Below, one piece after another: positions 30,964-38,796 of a stretch of 64,000 bases of DNA; position 1 is the stretch's first letter, and every line of letters starts with the position of its first letter. The translations under genes were made by a program, and so were the position numbers. The stretch is from Streptomyces mirabilis (lineage in GTDB: Bacteria; Actinomycetota; Actinomycetes; Streptomycetales; Streptomycetaceae), in NCBI RefSeq assembly GCF_039503195.1, contig NZ_JBCJKP010000001.1:4836001-4900000 (forward strand). The letters run 5' to 3'. The notes beneath the pieces are model-generated. The model saw only the letters and a list, made by a program, of their open reading frames with translations, ran no database searches and had not been told where the DNA came from.

Positions 30964-32561
30964 TCACATCCGGAAGACGCCGAAGCCACCGCGCGCACCC
31001 TCATAGGGGGCCGTGTGGATCGCGGACAGGCACAGGCCGAGAACGGTGCGGGTGTCGCGGGGGTCGATGACCCCGTCGTCGTACAGCCGCCCGGACAGGA
31101 ACATCGGTAGGGACTCCGACTCGATCTGCTGCTCCACCATGGCGCGCAGGGCCGCGTCGGCGTCCTCGTCGTAGGGCTGCCCCTTGGCCGCGGCCGACTG
31201 CCGGGCGACGATCGAGAGGACGCCCGCGAGCTGCTGGGGACCCATGACGGCGGACTTGGCGCTGGGCCAGGCGAACAGGAAGCGCGGGTCGTAGGCGCGC
31301 CCGCACATGCCGTAGTGACCGGCTCCGTAGGAGGCCCCCAGGAGGACGGACAGGTGGGGGACCTTCGAGTTGGAGACGGCGTTGATCATCATCGCGCCGT
31401 GCTTGATGATCCCGCCCTGCTCGTACTCCTTGCCGACCATGTAGCCGGTGGTGTTGTGCAGGAAGAGGAGAGGGATGTCGCGCTGGTTGGCGAGCTGGAT
31501 GAACTGGGCGGCCTTCTGGGACTCGGCGCTGAACAGCACTCCTTGGGTGTTGGCCAGGATGCCGACGGGATAGCCGTGGAGGGTTGCCCAGCCGGTCGTG
31601 AGGCTCGTCCCGTAGAGGGGCTTGAACTCGTCGAAGTCGGAGCCGTCGACCACGCGGGCGATGACCTCGCGCGGGTCGAAGGGGTGTCGGAGGTCGCCGG
31701 GGACGATTCCCAGGAGCTCGTCCTCGTCGTACTTGGGGGGCTCGGCCGGACCGGGATCGCCGAACGCCTTGCGGTGGTTGAGCCGGGCGACGACGCGCCT
31801 GGCCTGGCGGAGGGCGTCCTGTTCGTCGACGGCGAAGTAGTCCGCGAGACCCGACACGCGCGCGTGCATCTCGGCGCCGCCCAGGGACTCGTCGTCGCTC
31901 TCCTCGCCGGTCGCCATCTTCACCAGCGGCGGCCCGCCCAGGAAGACCTTCGCCCGCTCCTTGACCATGATCACGTGGTCGGACATGCCGGGGATGTACG
32001 CGCCCCCGGCGGTGGAGTTGCCGAAGACGACGGCGACGGTCGGGATCCCCGCCGCCGACAACCTGGTGAGGTCGCGGAAAATCGCTCCCCGGGGATGAAG
32101 ATCTCCTTCTGCGACGGCAGATCGGCGCCGCCCGACTCCACCAGGCTGATGCACGGCAGCCGGTTGGCGAGGGCGATGTCGTTGGCCCGCAGGGCCTTCT
32201 TCAGGCTCCAGGGATTACTGGCGCCGCCCCGCACGGTCGGGTCGTTCGCGGTGATCAGGCACTCCACGCCCTCGACGACCCCGATCCCGGTCACCAGTGA
32301 CGCGCCGACCGCGTACTCGCTCCCCCAGGCCGCGAGCGGCGACAGCTCCAGGAACGGGGTGTCGGGGTCGAGCAGCAGCTCGATGCGTTCACGGGCGAGC
32401 AGCTTGCCGCGCTTGCGGTGCCGGGCCACGTACTTCTCGCCGCCGCCCGCGAGCGCCTTGGCGTGTTCGGTGTCCAGCTCGGCGAGCTTGGCGAGCATGG
32501 CCTCGCGGTGGGCGGTGTAGTCGGGGGCGGCGGTGTCCAGGGCGGACGCCAGGACCGTCAC
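30964..32561 (-). pseudogene. Acyl-CoA carboxylase carboxyltransferase beta subunit, single-base frameshift
   Basis: Reading from GTG 32561, 157 residues match a biotin-dependent carboxyltransferase up to [16 protein letters not shown]. The next residues (ERFSATSPG) are nonsense, while one frame over [34 protein letters not shown] continues the domain without a gap to the stop at 30964. Adding one base to the C run at 32087-32090 restores a 532-residue protein. It would carry the CT site with GNSTAGGAY and [20 protein letters not shown]. The rest is intact and well conserved, so the break is very recent or a sequencing error. The start overlaps the stop of the AtuA-like gene (GTGA). LiuB/AtuC-like. 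Confidence 0.85.
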
Positions 32562-34255
32562 AGCAGAGCCTCCGGGATGTCGAGGTGGCGGGAACGGAGC
32601 CATTCGCCCAGGGCCTTGGCCTGGGGGTCGAAGCGGTGCTGGGAGGCGACGCCTTCGCCGAGGATTCCTTCGACGACGAAGTTGAGGGCGCGGAGGTTCG
32701 GCAGAGTGTGACGGACAACTTTCAGATGACAGCTTTCAGTTATCAGACTCTGAAATCTGTCAGCTGTCAGTTGGTGAACCAGCCAGCGCCACGCGTCATC
32801 CGATCGCACCCACACCCCGACATTCGCGTTGCCACCCTTGTCCCCACTGCGCGCACCCGCGACCACGCCCAGAGGAGCGCGTCGCGTCGGCCCCGGAGGG
32901 AGCGGTTCGGGCAGAGCGGGCTCGGGCGCCGGTTCGAGTACGAGGGTGTCGGTGGCCGGGGCAACCGGCACCCGTCGCCCGTCGTGGAGGACCGCCACAT
33001 GCTCCACGGCGCCCTGGGGGACGTACACGACCTCGAAGACCCCGTAGGGGGAGCCCTTTCCCGGGGGCGCGATCACGTGGAAGCCGGGGTAGCTGGCCAG
33101 GGCCAGTTCGATGGCGGCGCCGCTGAGGGTGCGGCCCACCGCGTCCTGGTCGGGGTCACGTACGACGAGGCGCAGGAGGGCGCTCGCGGTCTCCTCCGTG
33201 GGGGCGTCGGGGTGGTCGGTGCGGGCGAGGTCCCAGCGGACCTCCGTGGGACGCGACTTGGCCGCGTCGAGGGCCGCCTCCATCTGGTCCCGGACGAGGG
33301 CGGCCTTCGCCTCGATGTCGAGGCCGGTGAGGACGAAGACGACTTCGTTGCGGTAGCCGCCGAGGCGGTTGAGGCCGACCTTGAGGGTGGGGGGCGGGGC
33401 CTCGCCGCGTACACCGGAGACGCGGACGCGGTCGGGGGCCTCCTGGGTGAGGCGGACCGAGTCGAGGCGGGCGGTGACGTCGGGGCCCGCGTACCGGGCG
33501 CCGGAGGTCTCGTAGAGGAGCTGTGCGGTGACGGTGCCGATGTCCACGAGGCCGCCGGAGCCGCCGTGCTTGGTGATGACGCTGGTGCCGTCCTCGTGGA
33601 GTTCGGCGAGCGGGAATCCCGGGTGACGAAGGCGCGCCGGGTCGTGGTCGGTGAAGAAGGCGTAGTTGCCGCCGGTGGCCTGGGTGCCGCATTCCAGGAC
33701 GTGACCGGCGACGACGGCGCCGGCGAGGCGGTCGTACGCGTCCGGCGCCCAGCCGAAGTGGGCGACGGCGGGCCCGGTGACCAGCGCCGCGTCGGTGACC
33801 CGACCGGTCACCACGATGTCCGCGCCCTCGCGCAGACAGGTGGCGATCCCGGCACCACCGAGGTAGGCGTGCGCGGCGAGGCTCCTGGGGTGGCCGGCGG
33901 TCAGGTCGTCGCCCTCGACGTGGGCGACACGCACCGGTATGCCGAGGCGGTCGGCCAACTGCCGCACGGCGTCCGCGAGTCCGGCGGGGTTGAGGCCGCC
34001 GGCGTTCGCCACGATCCGCACGCCCCGCTCGTGCGCGAGGCCGAGGCACTCCTCCAACTGGCCCAGGAAGGTGCGGGCGTAGCCGCCGGAGGGGTTCTTG
34101 AGGCGGTCGCGGCCGAGGATGAGCATGGTGAGTTCGGCGAGGTAGTCGCCGGTGAGGACGTCCAGGGGGCCGCCGGTGAGCATCTCGCGCATCGCGTCGA
34201 AGCGGTCGCCGTAGAAGCCGGAGGCGTTGCCTATCCGCAGGGGCGCGACGGTCAC
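32558..34255 (-). CDS. AtuA-like acyclic terpene utilisation family protein (DUF1446)
   Basis: A 565-residue protein with the DUF1446 domain ([38 protein letters not shown], then [20 protein letters not shown]) over about 450 residues and a C-terminal domain starting near [27 protein letters not shown]. AtuA is essential for growth of Pseudomonas on citronellol but its reaction is not known. GTG 34255 overlaps the stop of the TIGR03084 gene, and its stop overlaps the carboxyltransferase start. Its presence tilts this operon towards Atu-like rather than purely Liu-like chemistry, though AtuA homologues also occur in Liu-like operons. Confidence 0.88.
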   Translation of the reverse strand: MTVAPLRIGNASGFYGDRFDAMREMLTGGPLDVLTGDYLAELTMLILGRDRLKNPSGGYARTFLGQLEECLGLAHERGVRIVANAGGLNPAGLADAVRQLADRLGIPVRVAHVEGDDLTAGHPRSLAAHAYLGGAGIATCLREGADIVVTGRVTDAALVTGPAVAHFGWAPDAYDRLAGAVVAGHVLECGTQATGGNYAFFTDHDPARLRHPGFPLAELHEDGTSVITKHGGSGGLVDIGTVTAQLLYETSGARYAGPDVTARLDSVRLTQEAPDRVRVSGVRGEAPPPTLKVGLNRLGGYRNEVVFVLTGLDIEAKAALVRDQMEAALDAAKSRPTEVRWDLARTDHPDAPTEETASALLRLVVRDPDQDAVGRTLSGAAIELALASYPGFHVIAPPGKGSPYGVFEVVYVPQGAVEHVAVLHDGRRVPVAPATDTLVLEPAPEPALPEPLPPGPTRRAPLGVVAGARSGDKGGNANVGVWVRSDDAWRWLVHQLTADRFQSLITESCHLKVVRHTLPNLRALNFVVEGILGEGVASQHRFDPQAKALGEWLRSRHLDIPEALL

Positions 34256-35046
34256 CTGGCGTCTCCCTTGGACGCGCGGCCCTGTCCGGGTGGACCCGCG
34301 AAGGCCTGTGCGATGTCCAGCCAGCGGTCGGCGTCGGGGCCGTCCGCCCGTACGGCGAGGTCGCCGCGGTGGGCCCGCTGGGTGACCAGAAGACAGAAGT
34401 CGAGGGCGGGACCGGTGACGCGCTGGGGTGCCTCTTCGGGCCCGTACGTCCACACCTCACCCTGGGGGCCGACCAGTTCGACGCGGAACTCGGTGGCGGG
34501 CGGAGTGAGCCCCCGTACGTGGAAGGCGAAGTCCCGGGCCCGTACGCCGATGCGGGCCACGTGGCGGAGGCGGTCGGTGGGAGTGCGCGTCACGCCCAGC
34601 GCGTCCGCCACGTCCTGGCCGTGGGCCCAGGTCTCCATCAAGCGGCCGGTGGCCATGGAGGCGACCGACATGGGCGGCCCGTACCAGGGGAAGCGGGTGC
34701 CGGCGGGGGCCGCGCGGAGGGCCTCTTCCAGCGCCGTTCGCCCCGCCCGCCAGTCGCCGAGCAGTGCGGCGGGCGGCAGCCCGGCCCCCTCCTCCGCGCC
34801 CTCGTCCACGAATCCGCCGGGCGAGGCCATCGCCTTCTCGACCAACGTGGCGAAGGCCTCGGCGTCCGTCACGGCGAGCAGGGCGGAACGGTCCGTCCAG
34901 GCCAGGTGGGCGATCTGGTGAGCGACGGTCCAGCCGGCGGCGGGGGTGGCGAGTGCCCAGCGGCTCTCTGCCAAGTCCCCCACCAGCAGGTCGAGTTCTT
35001 CGCTCTCCCGGTGCAGATCGTCGATCACTGACGACGGGTCGGACAC
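34252..35046 (-). CDS. TIGR03084-family protein, mycothiol/DinB-like fold; first gene of the catabolic operon
   Basis: A 264-residue protein starting [54 protein letters not shown], the N-terminal helical-bundle pattern of the mycothiol-dependent maleylpyruvate isomerase superfamily. His in AHQIAHL and in [15 protein letters not shown] is placed like the metal ligands of that fold. The family is actinobacterial and regularly found with acyl-CoA genes; its role is not established, possibly thiol transfer or detoxification. GTG 35046 follows GAGGGGAGCC. The very long open frame upstream is not coding in this frame except for the DUF6924 remnant. Confidence 0.85.
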   Translation of the reverse strand: MSDPSSVIDDLHRESEELDLLVGDLAESRWALATPAAGWTVAHQIAHLAWTDRSALLAVTDAEAFATLVEKAMASPGGFVDEGAEEGAGLPPAALLGDWRAGRTALEEALRAAPAGTRFPWYGPPMSVASMATGRLMETWAHGQDVADALGVTRTPTDRLRHVARIGVRARDFAFHVRGLTPPATEFRVELVGPQGEVWTYGPEEAPQRVTGPALDFCLLVTQRAHRGDLAVRADGPDADRWLDIAQAFAGPPGQGRASKGDAR

Positions 35047-35179
35047 GATGGGGCTCCCCTCGGGGCACGACGGTGTGCGGCGGCGCGCGGGCGATGCGCC
35101 GCGAAGTGCGGCGATGCGCGGCGGGCGTGCGGAGTCTTTCGCGGTGCGCTCTGGAGCATGGCAGCGGCCACAGAAACAA

Positions 35180-35193
35180 GCAAGCATGCTTGC
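35180..35193. promoter_or_regulatory. 14-bp perfect palindrome, operator candidate of the catabolic operon
   Basis: GCAAGCATGCTTGC lies 134 bases upstream of the first operon gene in an AT-rich patch (35170-35205) that stands out from the GC-rich surroundings and should hold the promoter. It is a plausible binding site for the operon's TetR protein. Confidence 0.6.
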
Positions 35194-35199
35194 ATTAAT

Positions 35200-35555
35200 T
35201 GATGTGCCGAGCGGACCACGGGAAGAACCCGGAGCGGGCCGCAAGAAGACGTCCCGCGCGGGCCGAAGGAAACGGAAGGCGCCCTCGGGCGCCGCCTCCG
35301 CGGTCAGCGTGGACACCGCCGGCAGAGCTCCCTGGTCGGTGCGCAGGCCGACGCCGTCCGCGAGGAGGACGACGGCCGGTTCGTCGTCGGCGGAGACCGC
35401 GGCGAGTACGTCGGCTGTCGTGAGACCCGCCCAGGAGGGGTCGTCGACGGCCTGGCCGCGGGGCTCGAAGTCTCCGGGGCCCCAGGGCGGAGACAGCGCG
35501 CGTTTCAGCGCCGTCCACGCCCTTCGTCGCCGAAGTCGGTCCTGACGACCAGGAG
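35200..35555 (-). pseudogene. DUF6924-like remnant
   Basis: Reading on the minus strand, [12 protein letters not shown] directly after the SDR stop, and then in another frame [57 protein letters not shown]..., follow the pattern of DUF6924 proteins as I recall them. A two-base loss near 35507-35512 (GGCGCGTGG expected, GGCGTGG found) breaks the frame. No start codon is left and the C-terminal third ([10 protein letters not shown]...) runs into unrelated sequence. So this looks like a decayed gene, not a sequencing artefact. Function of the family is unknown. Confidence 0.5.
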
Positions 35556-35930
35556 TCAGGCGTCGTCGCCGTGCGCGGACGCGCCCCGGCTCATCGCGAG
35601 GACCGCGTCGCGTCGGCTGAGCGCGCCGAACGGGGAACCGCCGGTCGGGGTGTCGCTCCCGTAGATCCAGGTGGGGCCGTCGGCGAGGTGGTCGAGGGCC
35701 GCCGCCGCGACGTCGTCGGGGTCGGCGAGTTCTCCGTACGGCTTGCCCTCGGCGTCGAACGCCCGGCGCATGGACGGGGTGTCGGTCTTGCCGAGGACGA
35801 GCCCCAGTACGTCGACCCCGCGGGTGCGCCACTCCGCCCACAGACTCTCCGCGAGGATCAGGTCGAACGCCTTCGTGGCGCCGTAGGCGGCGAGCGTCGC
35901 ACCGCCCGCCCAGGCCGCGCCCGACGTCAC
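35556..35930 (-). pseudogene. C-terminal half of a short-chain dehydrogenase (SDR)
   Basis: The fragment reads [58 protein letters not shown] and on to a normal SDR end. The active-site Y-x-x-x-K (YGATK) is present, but the entire NAD(P)-binding first half (about 130-140 residues with the TGxxxGxG loop) is missing; the EamA transporter gene occupies that place. A GTG at 35930 overlaps the EamA stop (GTGA), so a 124-residue product could still be made, but it could not bind cofactor in the usual way. Best read as a rearrangement product. Confidence 0.8.
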
Positions 35931-36859
35931 CCGTTCTTCGCCCTGCCCCGCCCCACCTGTGTCCGTACCGCCCCCATGCTCGCGGCGATGACCAGGGCGA
36001 TCGCGAGAGCCTCGGTGGCGGAGAGCGCCTGGTCCAGGACGAGGAAGCCGGCGGTCGCGGCGACGGCGGGCTCCAGGCTCATCAGGATGGCGAAGGTCGC
36101 GGCGGGCAGGCGGCGCAGCGCGAGCAGTTCGAGGGTGTACGGCAGCACGGAGGACATGACGGCGACCGCGCCGCCCAGGGCCACGGTCGTCGGGTCGATC
36201 AGCCGGGTCCCGGACTCGGCGATCCCCAGCGGCAGGAACGCCACCGCCGCGACCACCATGGCGAGCGCGAGCCCGTCCGCCTGGGGGAAGCGTCGGCCCG
36301 TACGCGCGCTGAAGACGATGTACGCCGCCCACATCGCGCCCGCGCACAGGGCGAAGGCGACGCCGACCGGGTCGAGGGAGCTGAAGCCTCCGCCGCCGAG
36401 CAGGAAGACGCCGCCGAGGGCGAGGCCCGCCCAGAGGAGGTTCAGGGCGCGGCGGGAGGTGAGGACCGAGAGGACGAGCGGGCCGAGGACCTCGAGGGTG
36501 ACGGCGGGGCCCAACGGGATACGGGCGACCGACTGGTAGAAGAGGCCGTTCATCGCGGCCATGGTGAGACCGAAGATCACGACCGTGCCCCAGTCCGCCC
36601 GCGAGTGCCCGCGCATCTTGGGCCGGCAGACGGCCATCAGCACGATCGCGGCCACCAGCAGGCGCAGGGTGACGACTCCGAGCGCGCCGGTGCGCGGCAT
36701 GAGAGTGACCGCCAACGCGCCACCGAACTGCACCGAGATGCCTCCGGCCAGGACCAGCCCCACGGGGCCGAGGGCACCCCATCGGCTCGGGACTCCCTCG
36801 CCCGGGGCGGGCGCGGGCGCCATCGCCGGGGCGGACGGGGCTGCGCTGAGGGTATCCAA
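35927..36859 (-). CDS. EamA/DMT-superfamily transporter
   Basis: A 310-residue membrane protein with ten predicted helices in two EamA repeats ([24 protein letters not shown] ... [46 protein letters not shown]; second repeat from [26 protein letters not shown]). Relatives such as RhtA export amino acids or metabolites. The start is TTG 36859 behind AGGAGTCG. Its 3' end abuts a decapitated SDR gene, and the TnpB gene lies upstream, so the transporter sits at a rearrangement junction. Confidence 0.9.
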   Translation of the reverse strand: MDTLSAAPSAPAMAPAPAPGEGVPSRWGALGPVGLVLAGGISVQFGGALAVTLMPRTGALGVVTLRLLVAAIVLMAVCRPKMRGHSRADWGTVVIFGLTMAAMNGLFYQSVARIPLGPAVTLEVLGPLVLSVLTSRRALNLLWAGLALGGVFLLGGGGFSSLDPVGVAFALCAGAMWAAYIVFSARTGRRFPQADGLALAMVVAAVAFLPLGIAESGTRLIDPTTVALGGAVAVMSSVLPYTLELLALRRLPAATFAILMSLEPAVAATAGFLVLDQALSATEALAIALVIAASMGAVRTQVGRGRAKNG

Positions 36860-36981
36860 CGACTCCTGCTTTTCTGTGTGTCACTGCGTGTGGGTGCGTA
36901 GGGGTGAGCGTGTCCCGCTCTGTTTGGTTGCGACCAATGGACTGTCCTGATGTTCGAGGTGGGAACGGGTGACCTTTCTCG

Positions 36982-38694
36982 GTGCGGCTCGTTGACCTGT
37001 GCGACAAGCGGATCAAAGGGCGGTCGGGGGTGAGTGTGGTGCGCGGGAGCGGGGAGCGGTCGGTTTCGGGTCTGCGTGGACTGGCTGAGCCGTTTGTCGC
37101 CGCGGGCCCGTCGGGTGTGGCGGTGCGTGACCGGCTGAGACACCTCACGGCTGAGGACGAGAGAGTGCTGCGGCTGGTCGGCGCGCACCTTGGCGTGCTC
37201 GCCTCGCGGGATCTCAAAGCGCGGTGCGCGGACGGCCTGGAGCATTGCGCGGACACGTGGGCGGCGCGGAAGCGGGAGCTGACCTCGTTGTCGTCGTCCC
37301 GGTGGGCCGGGTCGGTCACCAAGGCCAGCCACGATCAGTGGGCGCTGTCGCGGCGTTGCCTCGTGGCGCACATCCACAGCCTGGAGGCCGGGATCAGGGC
37401 GATTCGACATCGCCTGTCGCTGCCCGTGGGTGAGAGGGGATCCCGGCATGCTCCGGGCGGCTACCGGTCCGCGAGGGAGTGGCACGCGAAGTCGCGTCGG
37501 CTGGCAGTGTTGAAGGACCGGCACACGGCGGCCGTCGAGGACTGGCAGGCCGGACGCGTTCACGCGGTGCGAGGCGGCACACGGCTGGCGAACACCCGGC
37601 ACCACCTGACCGAGGCCGGGCTCACCGAGGCACAGTGGCGGCAGCGGTGGGAGGCGGAGCGCTGGTTCCTCGCCGCTGACGGGGAATCCGGGAAGCGATA
37701 CGGGAACGAGACCATCCGCGTCACGCCGGACGGTGAGATCAGTATCAAGCTGCCTGCCCCGCTGGCGGAACTCGCCAACTCCGGGCACGGCCGGTACGTC
37801 CTCGCCTCCCGAGTCACCTTCCCGCACCGGGGTCCCGAGTGGGCCGACCGAGTGGAGGCCAACCGGGCCATCGCCTACCGCATCCACCTGGATGTCGCGC
37901 GGGGCCGCTGGTACCTGACCGCCTGCCGGCAGTACGCGCCCGCCCCCGCGATCCCGCTGGAAGCGGCCCTCGCGCACGGTGTGATCGGGGTGGACACCAC
38001 CGCCGACCACCTCGCCGCCTGGCGCCTCGACCACCACGGCAATCCCGTTGGCAGTCCACGCCGCTTCTTCTACGACCTGACCGGCAACGCGGATCACCGC
38101 GACGCCCAGGTCCGCCACGCCCTGTCTCGCCTGCTGAACTGGGCCAGGACGTGCGGTGTGAAGGCCATCGCCGTTGAGGATCTGGACTTCACCGCCGAGA
38201 GGACAAGGGAGAAGCACGGCCGCAAGAAGCGGTTTAGGCAACTGCTCTCCGGCATGCCCACCGGCAAGCTCCGTGCCCGCCTCACCTCGATGGCCGACGC
38301 GACCGGCATTGCGGTCATCGCCGTCGATCCCGCTTACACATCCAAGTGGGGAGCCCAACACTGGCAGCGCCCCACGACCAGTACATCCCGCAAGACCAGC
38401 CGACACGATGCGGCGAGCATCGCGATCGGCAGGCGCGCCCAGGGACACCCGATCCGGCGACGGACGGCACCGCCCCACGACGACCAGAGCGATCGTCGTG
38501 GGCATCGGACCGTCCAGGCCCGACCGGGCGTCCTCAGGCGTGAGGGAACCCGCCCCCGTGTTCCCGGACCGCGCACACGATGCGCCGGGCCCGGACACGG
38601 CGCGAACGCGGGAGACCAGCGTGTCCAACACCGTTCGGGACACGCGGCTGAGCATGAGATCTGGCAACAGGACTCACTCCCGCTCAGTCTCTAG
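36982..38694 (+). CDS. tnpB: TnpB-like RNA-guided RuvC nuclease
   Basis: A 570-residue TnpB-related protein. RuvC motifs are intact: D338 in GVIGVDTTADHLAAW, E399 in IAVEDLDF and D476 in SRHDAASIAIGRRA. The N-terminal half (to about 330) has the helical, basic character of the REC/WED region (REWHAKSRRLAVLKDRH). No CxxC pairs lie between motifs II and III, so the zinc ribbon of classical IS605 TnpB is missing. After about residue 490 a long Arg/Pro tail follows, unlike folded protein; it may overlap the guide-RNA region. TnpB proteins cut DNA with an RNA made from the element's 3' end. GTG 36982 opens the frame; 37030 is an alternative. Confidence 0.82.
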   Translation: MRLVDLCDKRIKGRSGVSVVRGSGERSVSGLRGLAEPFVAAGPSGVAVRDRLRHLTAEDERVLRLVGAHLGVLASRDLKARCADGLEHCADTWAARKRELTSLSSSRWAGSVTKASHDQWALSRRCLVAHIHSLEAGIRAIRHRLSLPVGERGSRHAPGGYRSAREWHAKSRRLAVLKDRHTAAVEDWQAGRVHAVRGGTRLANTRHHLTEAGLTEAQWRQRWEAERWFLAADGESGKRYGNETIRVTPDGEISIKLPAPLAELANSGHGRYVLASRVTFPHRGPEWADRVEANRAIAYRIHLDVARGRWYLTACRQYAPAPAIPLEAALAHGVIGVDTTADHLAAWRLDHHGNPVGSPRRFFYDLTGNADHRDAQVRHALSRLLNWARTCGVKAIAVEDLDFTAERTREKHGRKKRFRQLLSGMPTGKLRARLTSMADATGIAVIAVDPAYTSKWGAQHWQRPTTSTSRKTSRHDAASIAIGRRAQGHPIRRRTAPPHDDQSDRRGHRTVQARPGVLRREGTRPRVPGPRTRCAGPGHGANAGDQRVQHRSGHAAEHEIWQQDSLPLSL

Positions 38695-38776
38695 AAACGG
38701 TGTTCACGGGGCCTTCCAGGGGATCGACTTGGAAGTCGTGCATCAAGGTGCACTTCTCAGTCCACAGTAATGGACT
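38695..38776 (+). other. Right-end stem-loops of the TnpB element, guide-RNA candidate
   Basis: Right after the tnpB stop come GAAGtcGTGCA...TGCACTTC (38732-38757) and AGTCCA-cagtaa-TGGACT (38759-38776). Structured 3' ends of this kind form the omega RNA scaffold in TnpB systems, with the guide copied from the flanking DNA. Here the flank to the right is the intergenic space behind the ABC gene. Confidence 0.45.
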
Positions 38777-38796
38777 AAGTCAGGCACGTGAACCCC

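Larger units (their letters stand above)
36936..38776 (+). mobile_element. Orphan TnpB-type element (IS200/IS605-like, no tnpA)
   Basis: The tnpB gene (36982-38694) is flanked by AATGGACT on both sides: 36936-36943 on the left and 38769-38776 on the right, the right copy being the 3' arm of a hairpin. No Y1 or serine transposase gene accompanies it, so the element would depend on a transposase elsewhere or is immobile. The proposed ends are tentative. Confidence 0.5.

Noticed and set aside
32080..32100. Programmed frameshifting in the carboxyltransferase
   Set aside because: No slippery heptamer or stimulating hairpin is evident and relatives of this family use a single frame; the same one-base loss recurs in unrelated genes.
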